Shown: positions 16,704-24,879, counted from the stretch's first letter. The stretch is 64,000 nucleotides of DNA from Streptomyces sp. NBC_00286 (GCF_036173125.1 NZ_CP108054.1:5518001-5582000); one strand, 5' to 3'. The notes: a model not told the origin generated them from the letters alone. Translations and numbers: made by a program.

Positions 16704-18674
16704 ATGCTCACGTTGGGCGACATGTGCGCGGAGCCTGACTTCTCGCTGCGTATCGTCGACGGCAGTCCGCCGGCCGCCGACCGGGTCGTCGATGCCGTAC
16801 GGGTGCTGCCGGGGACCTCTTGGGAACGTGATCCGCTCGCGGATGTCGGCGACGAGCTCGTGGTGATCCGCCCGTTCGCGGACGGGCTCGCCGACCGGCA
16901 GTCGGGCAACGGCAAGAGCAAGGCCAGGGAAGCGGCCGAGCGGTTACTGCGCGAGCTGGCGCGGCAGCGGGCCGCGGCCCTGGTCGTGGCCGTCGACCGG
17001 CACGGGGCCGCGGCCGTTCCTGCCGCGATCCGCGTCTCGGCGGCCCGGCTGAGCCTGCCGTTGCTGACCACGACGAAGTCGCTTCAGCAGTGGAGCGAGC
17101 TGGCGCCGCGGGTGCGTGAGTACCGGCGCCGGCACGCGGAGTGGCAGGCCGAGCAGCTCGCCGCCCTCCTGAACCGGCTGCCCGACCGCCTCGACGACGC
17201 GGACGCGGCGGTGATGCAGCGCGTCGCCGACTGGCTGGCGGCGGCGCTGGAAGGCGAGGTGCTGGTCAGCGATCCGCAGCGGGGTGTGCTGGCCGCGTCG
17301 CCGGCGACGGCGCCGGGGACGTTCGCGCCGCTGCTGGTGGGCCGGAGTGTGGAGCCGCCCGGTGCCGTGACGCCGAACACGCGGTTCGTGCCGCTCGCCG
17401 GGGCGGGTTCGGGCGCGGTCCTTGCGGTGACCGCGAGTCGCCCGTTCGACGATGCCGGTACGGATCTGACGCGGCATGCGGCCAAGGTGCTGGGCCTGAT
17501 CGACCAGGCCGGCCGACGGCACCACCAAGTGGCCGACTCCGAGCGGCAGTTGAGGCTCAGCGCCTTCCAGCTCCTCATGATCGGCGAGGAGGCCGCCGCC
17601 CAGCGGGTGATGGCTCCGCTCGCGCCGGGGCTGCTGGACATGGAATCCCTACGGGTCTACGTGATCGACTGCGCGGACGAGGACCGCGAGATCACCGCCC
17701 GGCTCGCCGAACGTGCGGTCGCCGACCACGCGTTGATGGTGCGCTGCCCCGCCTTCAACCACCTGATCATCCTGGATCCGGCGCGCGACGGCGCCCCCGG
17801 GAACACGTACGACCCTTCCGGCCTCCCGCTGACCTCGCCATCGGAGACGGCCGAAGAGCTGCGCCGGATCGTCACCTCGCTGTCCAGTCACCGTATGGGC
17901 GGCAGCCGGGTGTGCCAGCTCGGCGAGGTCGCGGACGCCTACGAGGAGGCCCGTAACGCCCTCGCGCAGGCGAGCCGGCTGCCCGACCGGGTCGCGCTCG
18001 GCGAGGACCGGATGCATCTCGTGGACGTACTGCCCCCGAAGACGGCGCGCCGCTGGGCCGGAACCCTGCTGCACCCCCTGCTGACCCTGCCCATGAGCCG
18101 CCGCGACCAGCTGCTGCGCACCCTGGACCTGGGCCTGGAGGTACGGCACAAGGCGGCCGGCCGCCTGCTGGGCGTTCACCGCAACACCGTGACGCACCGC
18201 ATGAACACCTGCTTCGACCTGCTCGGCCTCGACCGCGACCGCGTTCTGAACCAGATCGCGGTGTCCACAGCCCTCAAGATCGTCATGGCGCACGGCCACG
18301 ACGACCTCTCGGCCGACCCGGAGGCCGACTTCGCGGCGATGGTGTCGGTACCGGAGGTGCGGGCCTGGGCCGAGTCGTTCCTGCGCCCGCTGAAGGACGA
18401 CCCGCGTGACCTCCCGCGCACACTGCGCGCGTGGCTGGAGAACGACACCCACGTGGAGTCGACGGCCACGGCTCTCGGCATCTCCCCGGTGACGGTACGC
18501 GCCCACCTCCGCACCGCCGCCCCCCTCATCCAACGCGAACTGACCCTGGACCTGGACGGCGACACCCTCCCGGACGACGACGACCACGTACTGAGCGGAG
18601 TACGCCCCCTCGCCTTCGCCCTCCACGCCACGACCGGCCGCCCGCTCCTGCCGTCCCGCCCTGTGCACGGCTGA
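16704..18674 (+). CDS. PucR-family transcriptional regulator
   Basis: The 656-aa protein starts MLTLGDMCAEPDFSLRIVDG, the typical opening of the PucR N-terminal domain (purine-catabolism regulator-like). It ends in a CdaR/PucR-type helix-turn-helix (KAAGRLLGVHRNTVTHRMNT, about residues 485-510). A second possible HTH, STATALGISPVTVRAHL, lies about 95 residues later, which is unusual. The ATG at 16704 is chosen because GGAGGGAGG precedes it; longer frames have no ribosome site. Targets are unknown. A strong hairpin follows the gene. Confidence 0.88.
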   Translation: MLTLGDMCAEPDFSLRIVDGSPPAADRVVDAVRVLPGTSWERDPLADVGDELVVIRPFADGLADRQSGNGKSKAREAAERLLRELARQRAAALVVAVDRHGAAAVPAAIRVSAARLSLPLLTTTKSLQQWSELAPRVREYRRRHAEWQAEQLAALLNRLPDRLDDADAAVMQRVADWLAAALEGEVLVSDPQRGVLAASPATAPGTFAPLLVGRSVEPPGAVTPNTRFVPLAGAGSGAVLAVTASRPFDDAGTDLTRHAAKVLGLIDQAGRRHHQVADSERQLRLSAFQLLMIGEEAAAQRVMAPLAPGLLDMESLRVYVIDCADEDREITARLAERAVADHALMVRCPAFNHLIILDPARDGAPGNTYDPSGLPLTSPSETAEELRRIVTSLSSHRMGGSRVCQLGEVADAYEEARNALAQASRLPDRVALGEDRMHLVDVLPPKTARRWAGTLLHPLLTLPMSRRDQLLRTLDLGLEVRHKAAGRLLGVHRNTVTHRMNTCFDLLGLDRDRVLNQIAVSTALKIVMAHGHDDLSADPEADFAAMVSVPEVRAWAESFLRPLKDDPRDLPRTLRAWLENDTHVESTATALGISPVTVRAHLRTAAPLIQRELTLDLDGDTLPDDDDHVLSGVRPLAFALHATTGRPLLPSRPVHG

Positions 18675-18838
18675 GGACTTCGCCCCTCCGGTTGTGCGCG
18701 CGGGCCGCCGCCCGTGCACCGGGTGGGTGCGACCCCCGGTAACCGTGCACACGTGACATGGCACGGATCGCAGACGATCCCTAGCGTGTGCGTGGTCCGT
18801 TCCTTTGCCGGGGGAGAACGGGGGACGGAACGGGGGAA

Positions 18839-18882
18839 CGTATGTCCGGGGCGGGGTGATCTCATCCCGCCCCGGACATACG
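18839..18882. terminator. Strong bidirectional hairpin
   Basis: Arms 18839-18855 and 18866-18882 match perfectly over 17 bases. A G-T pair and TGA/TCA extend the stem to about 21 pairs with a 2-base loop. It lies between the convergent PucR-type gene and toxin gene. Confidence 0.85.
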
Positions 18883-18937
18883 GCCGACTGGGCGGCCCGA
18901 GGGGGGGGAGAGCCCGGGCGGCGGTCGGATCGCGGCG

Positions 18938-19177
18938 TCAGAGGGCCACGAGATCGACGACGTTGATCACGACGTGGCGGTTCGATACGACGTAGGTGAT
19001 GAATCCGCCTTGGAAAGCGGCCGACCAACTGTTGTCCCGGTTGCTGATCGCGGGCGGACCGAACGGGTTCAGGCTGAGCCGCTTCTCGAGCTCCTCCAGC
19101 GATGCCCGCTGGGGCGAAGCCAAAGCCGCCTTGCGCTGTGCCGCACGATCCACGTACCTGATGGCGTACGCGCTCAC
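18938..19177 (-). CDS. Putative RelE/ParE-like toxin
   Basis: This 79-aa frame starts at a GTG overlapping the stop of the DUF6247 gene by four bases (GTGA). The sequence opens VSAYAIRYVDRAAQRKAAL, then SLEELEKRLSLNPFGPP, and ends with beta-strand-like FITYVVSNRHVVINVVDLVAL. Small basic N-terminal helices followed by such strands are typical of RelE/ParE-fold toxins. It is short for the family, and no catalytic residue set can be assigned with confidence. Its role is inferred from fold pattern and pairing. Confidence 0.65.
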   Translation of the reverse strand: MSAYAIRYVDRAAQRKAALASPQRASLEELEKRLSLNPFGPPAISNRDNSWSAAFQGGFITYVVSNRHVVINVVDLVAL

Positions 19178-19500
19178 CCACACCTGCCCGCATCGATGGG
19201 CTGGTTGTCGGCGTCGTACGCGTTGCCGTCCGCGTCGCGGAAGACCAGGCCCTCGGTGTCGCCCTCGGCCATGGCCTTGACGGTCTGCTCCACCTCGTCG
19301 AGGTAGCCGGGCGTCGCGCAGGCACAGGCGAAGGGGAACCACTTGTCGATCACGCCGTCGAGCGCCGAGTGATCGAAGTCCGCCGCCGCGCTCAGCCAGT
19401 CCTGCTCGAAGGCCTGCAACCAGTCGGGGCGCCGCTGCAGAGCTGCGCGAATCGCCTCCGGCGTTCTCTCGCAGGAGTTCGGATCCACCTCGTGAACCAT
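19174..19500 (-). CDS. DUF6247 family protein, probable antitoxin partner
   Basis: The 108-aa protein begins MVHEVDPNSCERTPEAIRAA, with the RTPxAIRxAL segment I associate with DUF6247. It then carries WLQAFEQDWLSAA and a Trp/Phe/Cys-containing middle (WFPFACACATPGYL). The ATG at 19500 is chosen because GGAGAAGAG lies about 10 bases upstream. Immediate coupling to a RelE-like gene suggests an antitoxin or neutralising partner. A truncated DUF6247 copy lies at 23931. Confidence 0.75.
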   Translation of the reverse strand: MVHEVDPNSCERTPEAIRAALQRRPDWLQAFEQDWLSAAADFDHSALDGVIDKWFPFACACATPGYLDEVEQTVKAMAEGDTEGLVFRDADGNAYDADNQPIDAGRCG

Positions 19501-19599
19501 GATCGGTTTCTCTTCTCCGGCGTGGGGCGGGTGTGGTGACCGGAGCTCCACGGTAGAGCGTTGCGGGTGTTGATCGCTGATGGATGCGACTGTCACGGT

Positions 19600-19893
19600 T
19601 TACTCGCCTCGGCAATCGGTCGTCTGGATGCGCGCGCCTCGGCTGGCCGCGATGCGCAGTACGTCGCTCAGGGATTCCGTTGCCCTTGTGAGGGCGAAGC
19701 GGACGGCTCGTTCGCCGGATTTGGTGTCTGCCAGTACTGCTCTGGCTCCTGCGAGTACCTGTTCTCCGGAGTGGAGTTGGGCCTCTTCTACGTCGTCGGC
19801 GAGCAGGGAGAGCATGCTCTCGTCGTTGTCGGTGCTGAGGTAGCAGGGCTTGCCCTCGGGGGTGGTCCAGGGCAGCAGGCGGAGGGGCGTCAT
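19600..19893 (-). CDS. Conserved hypothetical protein of an XRE/DUF397 locus
   Basis: This 97-aa acidic helical protein opens MTPLRLLPWTTPEGKPCYLS. From memory it resembles small proteins commonly found beside XRE/DUF5753 regulators in Streptomyces. No enzymatic motif is visible. Its ATG overlaps the stop of the next upstream gene by four bases (ATGA), so the two are co-translated. Function is unknown; it may be a structural or regulatory partner in the WhiJ-type locus. Confidence 0.78.
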   Translation of the reverse strand: MTPLRLLPWTTPEGKPCYLSTDNDESMLSLLADDVEEAQLHSGEQVLAGARAVLADTKSGERAVRFALTRATESLSDVLRIAASRGARIQTTDCRGE

Positions 19894-20102
19894 ACGCGGA
19901 GCTCCACTCCGTGGATGCAGCGGGGGCCGACGTCGATGCCCTGCACGGCCAGCCAGAGCTCGCGGCGGCGACGGCGTTGCAAACGCCGTTCGCGGTAGGT
20001 CAGTTGGGGCGGGGCGGCTCGGTGGCGGCCTCGGGCGGGCAGCAGTACGCGTAGCAAACACGTCAGCAGTGACTCGCAGACATCCGCGGTACGTGTGCGC
20101 AT
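19890..20102 (-). CDS. Small basic hypothetical protein
   Basis: This 70-aa protein has a hydrophobic N-terminal stretch (CESLLTCLLRVLLPARG) and a strongly basic middle (RERRLQRRRRRELWL). The ATG at 20102 is preceded by AAGGAG at good spacing. It is the first gene of the leftward pair divergent from the XRE regulator. The divergent space (20103-20240) carries a palindrome that could control both directions. Family not recognised. Confidence 0.68.
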   Translation of the reverse strand: MRTRTADVCESLLTCLLRVLLPARGRHRAAPPQLTYRERRLQRRRRRELWLAVQGIDVGPRCIHGVELRV

Positions 20103-20205
20103 GTCGGGGCTCCTTCTTGCCGGTTGGCGTCCTCGTGACGAGCGGTGATTACCGTTCGTGTCTCGATGGTCACTGATGCGACGTACGCTGCGGAAGAGGT
20201 TTGGT

Positions 20206-20227
20206 GTTGTCTGGAGCGCCAGACAAC
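20206..20227. promoter_or_regulatory. Palindromic operator upstream of the XRE gene
   Basis: GTTGTCTGG and CCAGACAAC (perfect 9-base arms, spacer AGCG) lie 14 bases before the GTG start of the XRE gene. This is a likely autoregulatory site for the encoded HTH protein. Confidence 0.75.
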
Positions 20228-20240
20228 GGGGAGGGGTGAC

Positions 20241-21074
20241 GTGGGCGAACAGGTTGACGCGGAAGGGCAGTCGGGGCGCGCAGCCCTCGGGCGGACGTTG
20301 CGGCTCCTGCGGGAAAAGGCCGGTAAGTCGCTGGGGCAGTTGGCCGAGGAGACGGCGTACGACAAGAGCTATCTGTACCGCCTGGAAACGGGGGAACGGC
20401 TCTCCAAACGGGCGGTCATGGAGGACCTGGACAGGTATCACGGCACAGATGACCTGCTGGTTCGCTTGTGGCGCGCCGCGCGCAAGGAGGTCATCAAGGA
20501 CAAGTACAAGGCCTTCATGGAACTGGAAGCCACGGCGCGCGTCATGTGGCTGTTCCAACTTCGGGTGCCGGGGCTGTTGCAGACCGAGGACTACGCCCGA
20601 GCGGTGTTGTCAGGGTTGTCTGGCGCGCAGACAACGGCTGGCAACGGCGAGGAAGTCGAGGAGCAGGTGGCCTTGCGCCTGGGACGGCAGGAGCTGCTGT
20701 ACTGGGGTACGGCGCCGAGCGTGCGCGTGATCCTGGACGAAGGGGCGCTGCGGCGCGCGGTTCCCGACGCGAAGGTGTGGACAGACCAGCTGTCGCATCT
20801 GCTGGACGCGGCGGAACTCCCGAATGTCGCGCTCCAGGTGCTGCCCTACACCGCTGGCGTGCACGACCTCATGAACAGCGACCTCATCCTGTTGTGGCAG
20901 CGAGTCGGCGATCCCGTTGCCTACGTGGAAGGCAACGGGATCGGCGTTCTGATCGACGATCCGGACAAGGTCCTGTCCTACCGCTTGTCCTACGATCTGG
21001 TCAGGGACGCGGCCCTGACTCCGGTGGAGTCGACGGCGTTCATCAAGCGACTTCTGGAGGAGTGCAGATCATGA
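20241..21074 (+). CDS. XRE-family regulator with DUF5753 domain (WhiJ-like)
   Basis: The 277-aa protein has an N-terminal helix-turn-helix (LGRTLRLLREKAGKSLGQLA through SYLYRLETGERLSKR, about residues 12-55). A DUF5753-type domain follows, with WLFQLRVPGLLQTEDYARAV and VILDEGALRR. The GTG at 20241 is chosen because GGGGAGGGG precedes it. Its stop overlaps the first DUF397 gene. WhiJ and the Scr1/Scr2 pair of S. coelicolor are known examples of this arrangement, affecting development or antibiotic production. The DUF397 partner is thought to modulate the regulator. Confidence 0.93.
   Translation: MGEQVDAEGQSGRAALGRTLRLLREKAGKSLGQLAEETAYDKSYLYRLETGERLSKRAVMEDLDRYHGTDDLLVRLWRAARKEVIKDKYKAFMELEATARVMWLFQLRVPGLLQTEDYARAVLSGLSGAQTTAGNGEEVEEQVALRLGRQELLYWGTAPSVRVILDEGALRRAVPDAKVWTDQLSHLLDAAELPNVALQVLPYTAGVHDLMNSDLILLWQRVGDPVAYVEGNGIGVLIDDPDKVLSYRLSYDLVRDAALTPVESTAFIKRLLEECRS
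20615..20635. promoter_or_regulatory. Second operator-like palindrome inside the XRE gene
   Basis: GTTGTCTG and CAGACAAC (perfect 8-base arms, spacer GCGCG) repeat the upstream operator about 409 bases downstream, within the coding region. A further half-site GTTGTCAGG precedes it at 20606. Confidence 0.6.
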
Positions 21075-21274
21075 ACCGAACCCCGGACCTCAGCACCGCC
21101 GTGTGGCGCAAGTCGTCCTACAGCGACGGGGGAGCCTCGAACTGCGTCGAGGTCGCCGACGGCTATGTCGGCGTAGTCCCGGTCCGTGACAGCAAAGCCC
21201 CGGACGGCGGCGCGCTGGTCTTCGGGACGTCGTCGTGGTCCGCGTTCGTGGGCGCGGTGAAGGAGACCGCGTGA
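21071..21274 (+). CDS. DUF397 protein, copy 1
   Basis: This 67-aa protein has the family features WRKSSYSDGGASNCVEVADG and VPVRDSKAPDGGALVF. Its ATG overlaps the XRE stop (ATGA). DUF397 proteins pair with XRE/DUF5753 regulators. This copy is followed by a paralogue of equal length that also overlaps by four bases. Confidence 0.93.
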   Translation: MNRTPDLSTAVWRKSSYSDGGASNCVEVADGYVGVVPVRDSKAPDGGALVFGTSSWSAFVGAVKETA

Positions 21275-21474
21275 TCCCCGACCTCAGCGCCGCTGCCTGG
21301 CGCAAGTCGAGCTATAGCGACGGGGGAGCCAACAACTGCGTCGAGGTCGCCGACGGCTACCTCGGCATAGTCCCGGTCCGCGACAGCAAGACCCCGGACG
21401 GCGGCGTGCTCGTGTTCGGCGCGACCTCATGGGCGTCGTTCCTGGCACAGGTCAAGCACGAAGTGCGGGCCTAG
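21271..21474 (+). CDS. DUF397 protein, copy 2
   Basis: This 67-aa paralogue of the preceding gene differs mainly at both ends, while the centre (KSSYSDGGANNCVEVADGYL, VPVRDSKTPDGGVLVFG) is nearly identical. The GTG start overlaps the previous stop (GTGA). Its TAG shares the bases CTAG with the stop of the convergent Imm49-like gene. Confidence 0.92.
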   Translation: MIPDLSAAAWRKSSYSDGGANNCVEVADGYLGIVPVRDSKTPDGGVLVFGATSWASFLAQVKHEVRA

Positions 21475-23258
21475 AACGGCTCCGCTGCCCTCAGGATCCG
21501 CGCCGGCAGGTACGGCGACGTGACCCGGATGTTCCAGCCGCGGCGGCGTGCATGGCAGGTCAGGGCCAGGATGTCCAGGTTGATCGCGGCGTCGCAGTCT
21601 GTGGCGCGGTCGGCGATGCGGTGGTGGTCGCGGTGGGCTTCGAGGGCGTCGAGGAGGGCCAGGTTGAAGCTTTGTTCGTCGCCTTCGACGAGTTGGGAGA
21701 AGAGGACGGCCGGGGGCGGGAGGAAGGTCTGGTTCTTCGCCTTCTCGCAGTCCTGTAGCGCGCGGTCCGTGGCGGGTTCCGGGTCCTCGCCGCGCAGGTA
21801 GTCGTGCAGGGCCTCGCGGTACGAGGCGAAGAGGGAACCGTCCTTGCGGGCGCACGTCGGGCCGGCGAGGACCAGCGGCGCCAGGTCCTCGCGGCGGCCC
21901 GTGATCAGGGCGAAGCCGACGGCCTTGTGCCAGGCGCCGGGGCTCGCTTCCTCGTCGAGGCCCGCGGGATACCTCACCGTCGTACCGTCGATCGTCACCT
22001 CGACATCGGTGCCGGGTTCCGCGAGCGTCGTACGGAAGAGCGCGGCGCCCAACTCCGCGGCGAGCCGCAGGTTTCCGAGCTGGAGGTCCGTGACGTCGGC
22101 GGAGTGCGAGGCGCGGGTCTTGAAGAGGATCTCCTGGTCGGTCATCGCGTGCGTCAGCTGCCAGACGGCGAGTTGCTCGCCGGGCACCGGCGTGAAGGCC
22201 TCCCTGGTGAACCGCTCGAACTGAGCCGCGCTCTCCAGCGTCAGCGGCTGCGGATCCATGGGGCGCACGAACTCGACCACACCGTGGGCCAGTTCGGTGA
22301 TCGCGTCCGCGCGCCGGTCACGGCCGTACGGGCCCACCCTCGGCGGTGCGGTCTCGAAACCGGTGATCAGCGCGTGCGGAAGGTAGCCGGTGTCGACGGG
22401 GGACGGCCAGCCCTCGCGGCGGTACGCCAGTGCCGTGAGCGCGAGGGGGAGCAGCGGCAGCAGGCTGTTCGGACGTGCTCCCGGACCGGGGATGTCGGTC
22501 AGGGGTAGCAGCAGCCGTACGACCGCCCTCCCGAACTCGTCCTGGTCGCCGACGGTCAGCGCGCGCAGGGCGTACAGGCCGATGCTGTACGGATGGTCGA
22601 CGAGGTTCTCGGCGCTCCCGGTGCTCTCGGCGCTCTCGGCAGCGCGGGACCGCATTCGAGCGAGGGCCGCGTCGATCGCGGCGCGCTTCTCCTCGCGGGA
22701 CGGCGGGTAGTTCGCGTCGTCGTCTCCGGTGTCGCCGATGACGTACGCCATGAAACCGTTGATCAGCTCGGCTTCGGGGTGTCCGGCCCGCCCCCTCTGG
22801 GGATGTTCGCGGGCGAAGTGGAAGGCCTCGCCGTGCCATTGGGCCTTGTCGGCGAGAACGGCCAGGCAGAAGGCGTCGAGCCACTTGGCAGCGGTGACGG
22901 ACGTGGGGCTGCCCTCGGATCCGGCCTCGTAGACCATGCCCCAGTTGACGTAGTTGAGGAAGACCTGGAACTGGGCGTGCGGGTAGTACGCCGCATACGC
23001 CACGGCTCCGGCGGCGGCCTCGGCGGCGTCCTGCAACACCGCCTTCGCCTCCGGGGTGTGGAGATCCGGCGTCTCGACGGAGAGCGCGCCGAGGTAGTCG
23101 ACGAACTCCTCGGCCACCATCCACCACTCGTACGACGTCACCGGCCCGGCCTTCGACATCGAATGGACCTGCGAGCCGATGCGGTTGCTGAAGTCCTCCC
23201 GTACGGCCGAAACCGCCGCCTCACCGACCCGATGCCGCTCTATCCGCTCCACTCGCAC
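21471..23258 (-). CDS. Imm49-like immunity family protein
   Basis: This large soluble helical protein (595 aa) matches what I know as the immunity 49 family in Streptomyces. Typical segments are SYEWWMVAEEFVDYLGALSV, AKWLDAFCLAVLADKAQWHG and VTSPYLPARILRAAEP. The GTG at 23258 is preceded by GGGGGAGC; the longer frame upstream has no ribosome site. Imm49 proteins are predicted to neutralise polymorphic toxins, but no toxin gene is adjacent, so it may be an orphan or have another role. It converges on the DUF397 pair with a 4-base overlap (CTAG). Confidence 0.78.
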   Translation of the reverse strand: MRVERIERHRVGEAAVSAVREDFSNRIGSQVHSMSKAGPVTSYEWWMVAEEFVDYLGALSVETPDLHTPEAKAVLQDAAEAAAGAVAYAAYYPHAQFQVFLNYVNWGMVYEAGSEGSPTSVTAAKWLDAFCLAVLADKAQWHGEAFHFAREHPQRGRAGHPEAELINGFMAYVIGDTGDDDANYPPSREEKRAAIDAALARMRSRAAESAESTGSAENLVDHPYSIGLYALRALTVGDQDEFGRAVVRLLLPLTDIPGPGARPNSLLPLLPLALTALAYRREGWPSPVDTGYLPHALITGFETAPPRVGPYGRDRRADAITELAHGVVEFVRPMDPQPLTLESAAQFERFTREAFTPVPGEQLAVWQLTHAMTDQEILFKTRASHSADVTDLQLGNLRLAAELGAALFRTTLAEPGTDVEVTIDGTTVRYPAGLDEEASPGAWHKAVGFALITGRREDLAPLVLAGPTCARKDGSLFASYREALHDYLRGEDPEPATDRALQDCEKAKNQTFLPPPAVLFSQLVEGDEQSFNLALLDALEAHRDHHRIADRATDCDAAINLDILALTCHARRRGWNIRVTSPYLPARILRAAEPF

Positions 23259-23566
23259 TGCCCGCTCCCCCTGTCCCCGTGTCCCCCTGTTCAAGATCCG
23301 GCCCCAGCCTAGATCGCGTGGGCGGCGGGCTTTCGACGGGGTGAGCTTCGGGTGGGTGCTGTCGGGGGTCGTAGCGGATGGCCGGGCCCCGGCCGTGGGG
23401 GCAACCACGGTGACGGCTCCGCCGATGAGCCAGGGGTGCCAGACTGCACCAAGCGACTGGTCCGCGTATGCGAAGGGTGTCAAGGGTGCGGCGGGCGTAA
23501 ACACCATCGGGTGCAGTGGGGGAGGAGCCGGGACGGGAAGGCGTGCGGTCCGGTCACGGTGATGCC
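23259..23566. other. Intergenic region
   Basis: About 308 bases precede the antitoxin relic and lie upstream of the Imm49-like gene. I see no clear hairpin, repeat or coding frame beyond presumed promoter DNA. Confidence 0.45.
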
Positions 23567-23886
23567 ATGGCAGAGATCACGACCATTCAGGTGTCCCGGC
23601 GGGCCCGCGACCATCTCGCCCAGGTCGCCAAGGGGCCGGGGGGCCCTGGGGCAACTCGTCGAGGGGCTGGCAGCCCAGCAGCTCGCCGCAGACCAGATCG
23701 CGGAGTGTCGCCGCCACGCGCAAGGTGCTGCGTGAGCGGATGGGGTGCACGCTGACCGACGAGGAGTTCGGTCAAGGGCCGGACGTACTGGCCAACCTGT
23801 ACGCCTTGGCCGTCGAGAAGGTCCTCGTCCAGGGCCTGCTGCCTCCGCCGGATCCCGTGCGCGGACAAGCCGCTCCGGGACGGTGA
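23567..23886 (+). pseudogene. Frameshifted small antitoxin-like gene
   Basis: The start MAEITTIQVSRRARDHLAQV (with AK) is an RHH-antitoxin-like opening. Frame is lost in the G-rich run near 23629-23645; the continuation LGQLVEGLAAQQLAADQIAE is in a second frame. A further shift near 23703 moves the ending TRKVLRERMGCTLTDEEFGQ into a third frame, which runs to TGA at 23884. Restoring both shifts gives a coherent protein of about 105 aa. It is therefore a decayed gene, or has sequencing errors. Confidence 0.75.
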
Positions 23887-23930
23887 GCGTGGCTACGGTC
23901 GTAGACACGGCGCTTGGGAGGACATCGGTC

Positions 23931-24143
23931 ATGGCTGCCCAGACTGCGGAACCCGATCCGATCGTGCCGCTCATGCCTGAGCGGACCCCGACGGCGTTGC
24001 GCAGGGCCATCGCCGAGGACGCGCCGCAGCTGAGGGGTGGGGTGGGTGGGCTGTTGCGGGAACTTGTGACACTTACACGTCCAAGTGTCACAAGTTCCCG
24101 CAACAGCCCTGCCCCCGCGGGGCAGTTGATGGACGAGGCGTGA
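23931..24143 (+). pseudogene. Truncated DUF6247-like gene
   Basis: An ATG preceded by GGGAGG starts a 70-codon frame. The opening (PERTPTALRRAIAEDAPQL) resembles the N-terminus of DUF6247 proteins, including the copy at 19174-19500. After about 38 codons the frame enters a long inverted repeat and the family similarity stops, so the 3' part appears replaced or deleted. Confidence 0.6.
24048..24109. repeat. 27-bp perfect inverted repeat
   Basis: Arms 24048-24074 and 24083-24109 are perfect complements with an 8-base loop (ACACGTCC). A second small hairpin (TGCCCC/GGGGCA) follows at 24110-24125. The stem is less GC-rich than other hairpins here (it contains AACTTGTGACACTT). It could be a terminator or the end of a mobile element. 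Confidence 0.85.
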
Positions 24144-24201
24144 CGCACGTCACGGGAAGGCGGTGCCTCGTGCCGTACAGCTCATAGAGGTGACCACTCA
24201 T

Positions 24202-24879
24202 ATGCGAACCCGGGTACGGGCCGGGGATCCGAGCGCTTACGCCGAGCTCTTCGACACGTACTCCCGCGCGGTCTACAACCACGCGTTCCGGCTGACCGCG
24301 GACTGGTCGACGGCCGAGGACGTGATGGCCGCGACCTTCATGGAGGCGTGGCGGCTGCGGGACAGAGTCGACCCCGAGGGCGGTTCCCTACGGCCCTGGC
24401 TGCTGGGCATCGCCACGAACACGGCACGCAATCAATTCCGCAGCAACCGGCGCTACCGCCGTGCCGCGAACGCCGCCGCGGCGGCGGAACTCTCCGTGCC
24501 CGACCATGCCGAGGAGGTCGTCGACCGCGTCGACGACCGGCACCGCCTCGCCACCGCCCTCACCGCGCTCGCAGCCCTGCGCAGACCCGAACGCGAGGTC
24601 ATCACGCTCTGCCTGGGGGAGGGCCTCGACTACGAGGCCGCGGCCGAGGCACTGGGCATCCCGGTGGGCACCGTCGCCTCCCGGCTCTCCCGGGCCCGTA
24701 AGAAGCTGCGCGCGATCGCCGAGGCCCAACTGGCGCGCCCCGTAAGCGACTTGGGTCGCCCCACTCCCGAAACCGCACTCGAGAAAGTTCGTGGAAAACG
24801 GGAAGCCCCCCGCCCCGCCCGACAGACAAGAGGCGACCACATGAACGCGATCCGGCCCGCACAGGAAGGAAACCGATGA
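24202..24879 (+). CDS. ECF-type RNA polymerase sigma factor
   Basis: This 225-aa sigma factor has region 2 (YAELFDTYSRAVYNHAFRLT, TAEDVMAATFMEAWRLRD) and region 4 (LRRPEREVITLCLGEGLDYE, EALGIPVGTVASRLSRARKK). A 50-residue basic tail follows. ATG 24202 is chosen with AGAGG upstream; upstream GTG codons lack a ribosome site. It overlaps the next gene by four bases. The pairing with a CU044_5270 protein is common in actinomycetes, where the partner probably acts as membrane regulator. Confidence 0.88.
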   Translation: MRTRVRAGDPSAYAELFDTYSRAVYNHAFRLTADWSTAEDVMAATFMEAWRLRDRVDPEGGSLRPWLLGIATNTARNQFRSNRRYRRAANAAAAAELSVPDHAEEVVDRVDDRHRLATALTALAALRRPEREVITLCLGEGLDYEAAAEALGIPVGTVASRLSRARKKLRAIAEAQLARPVSDLGRPTPETALEKVRGKREAPRPARQTRGDHMNAIRPAQEGNR

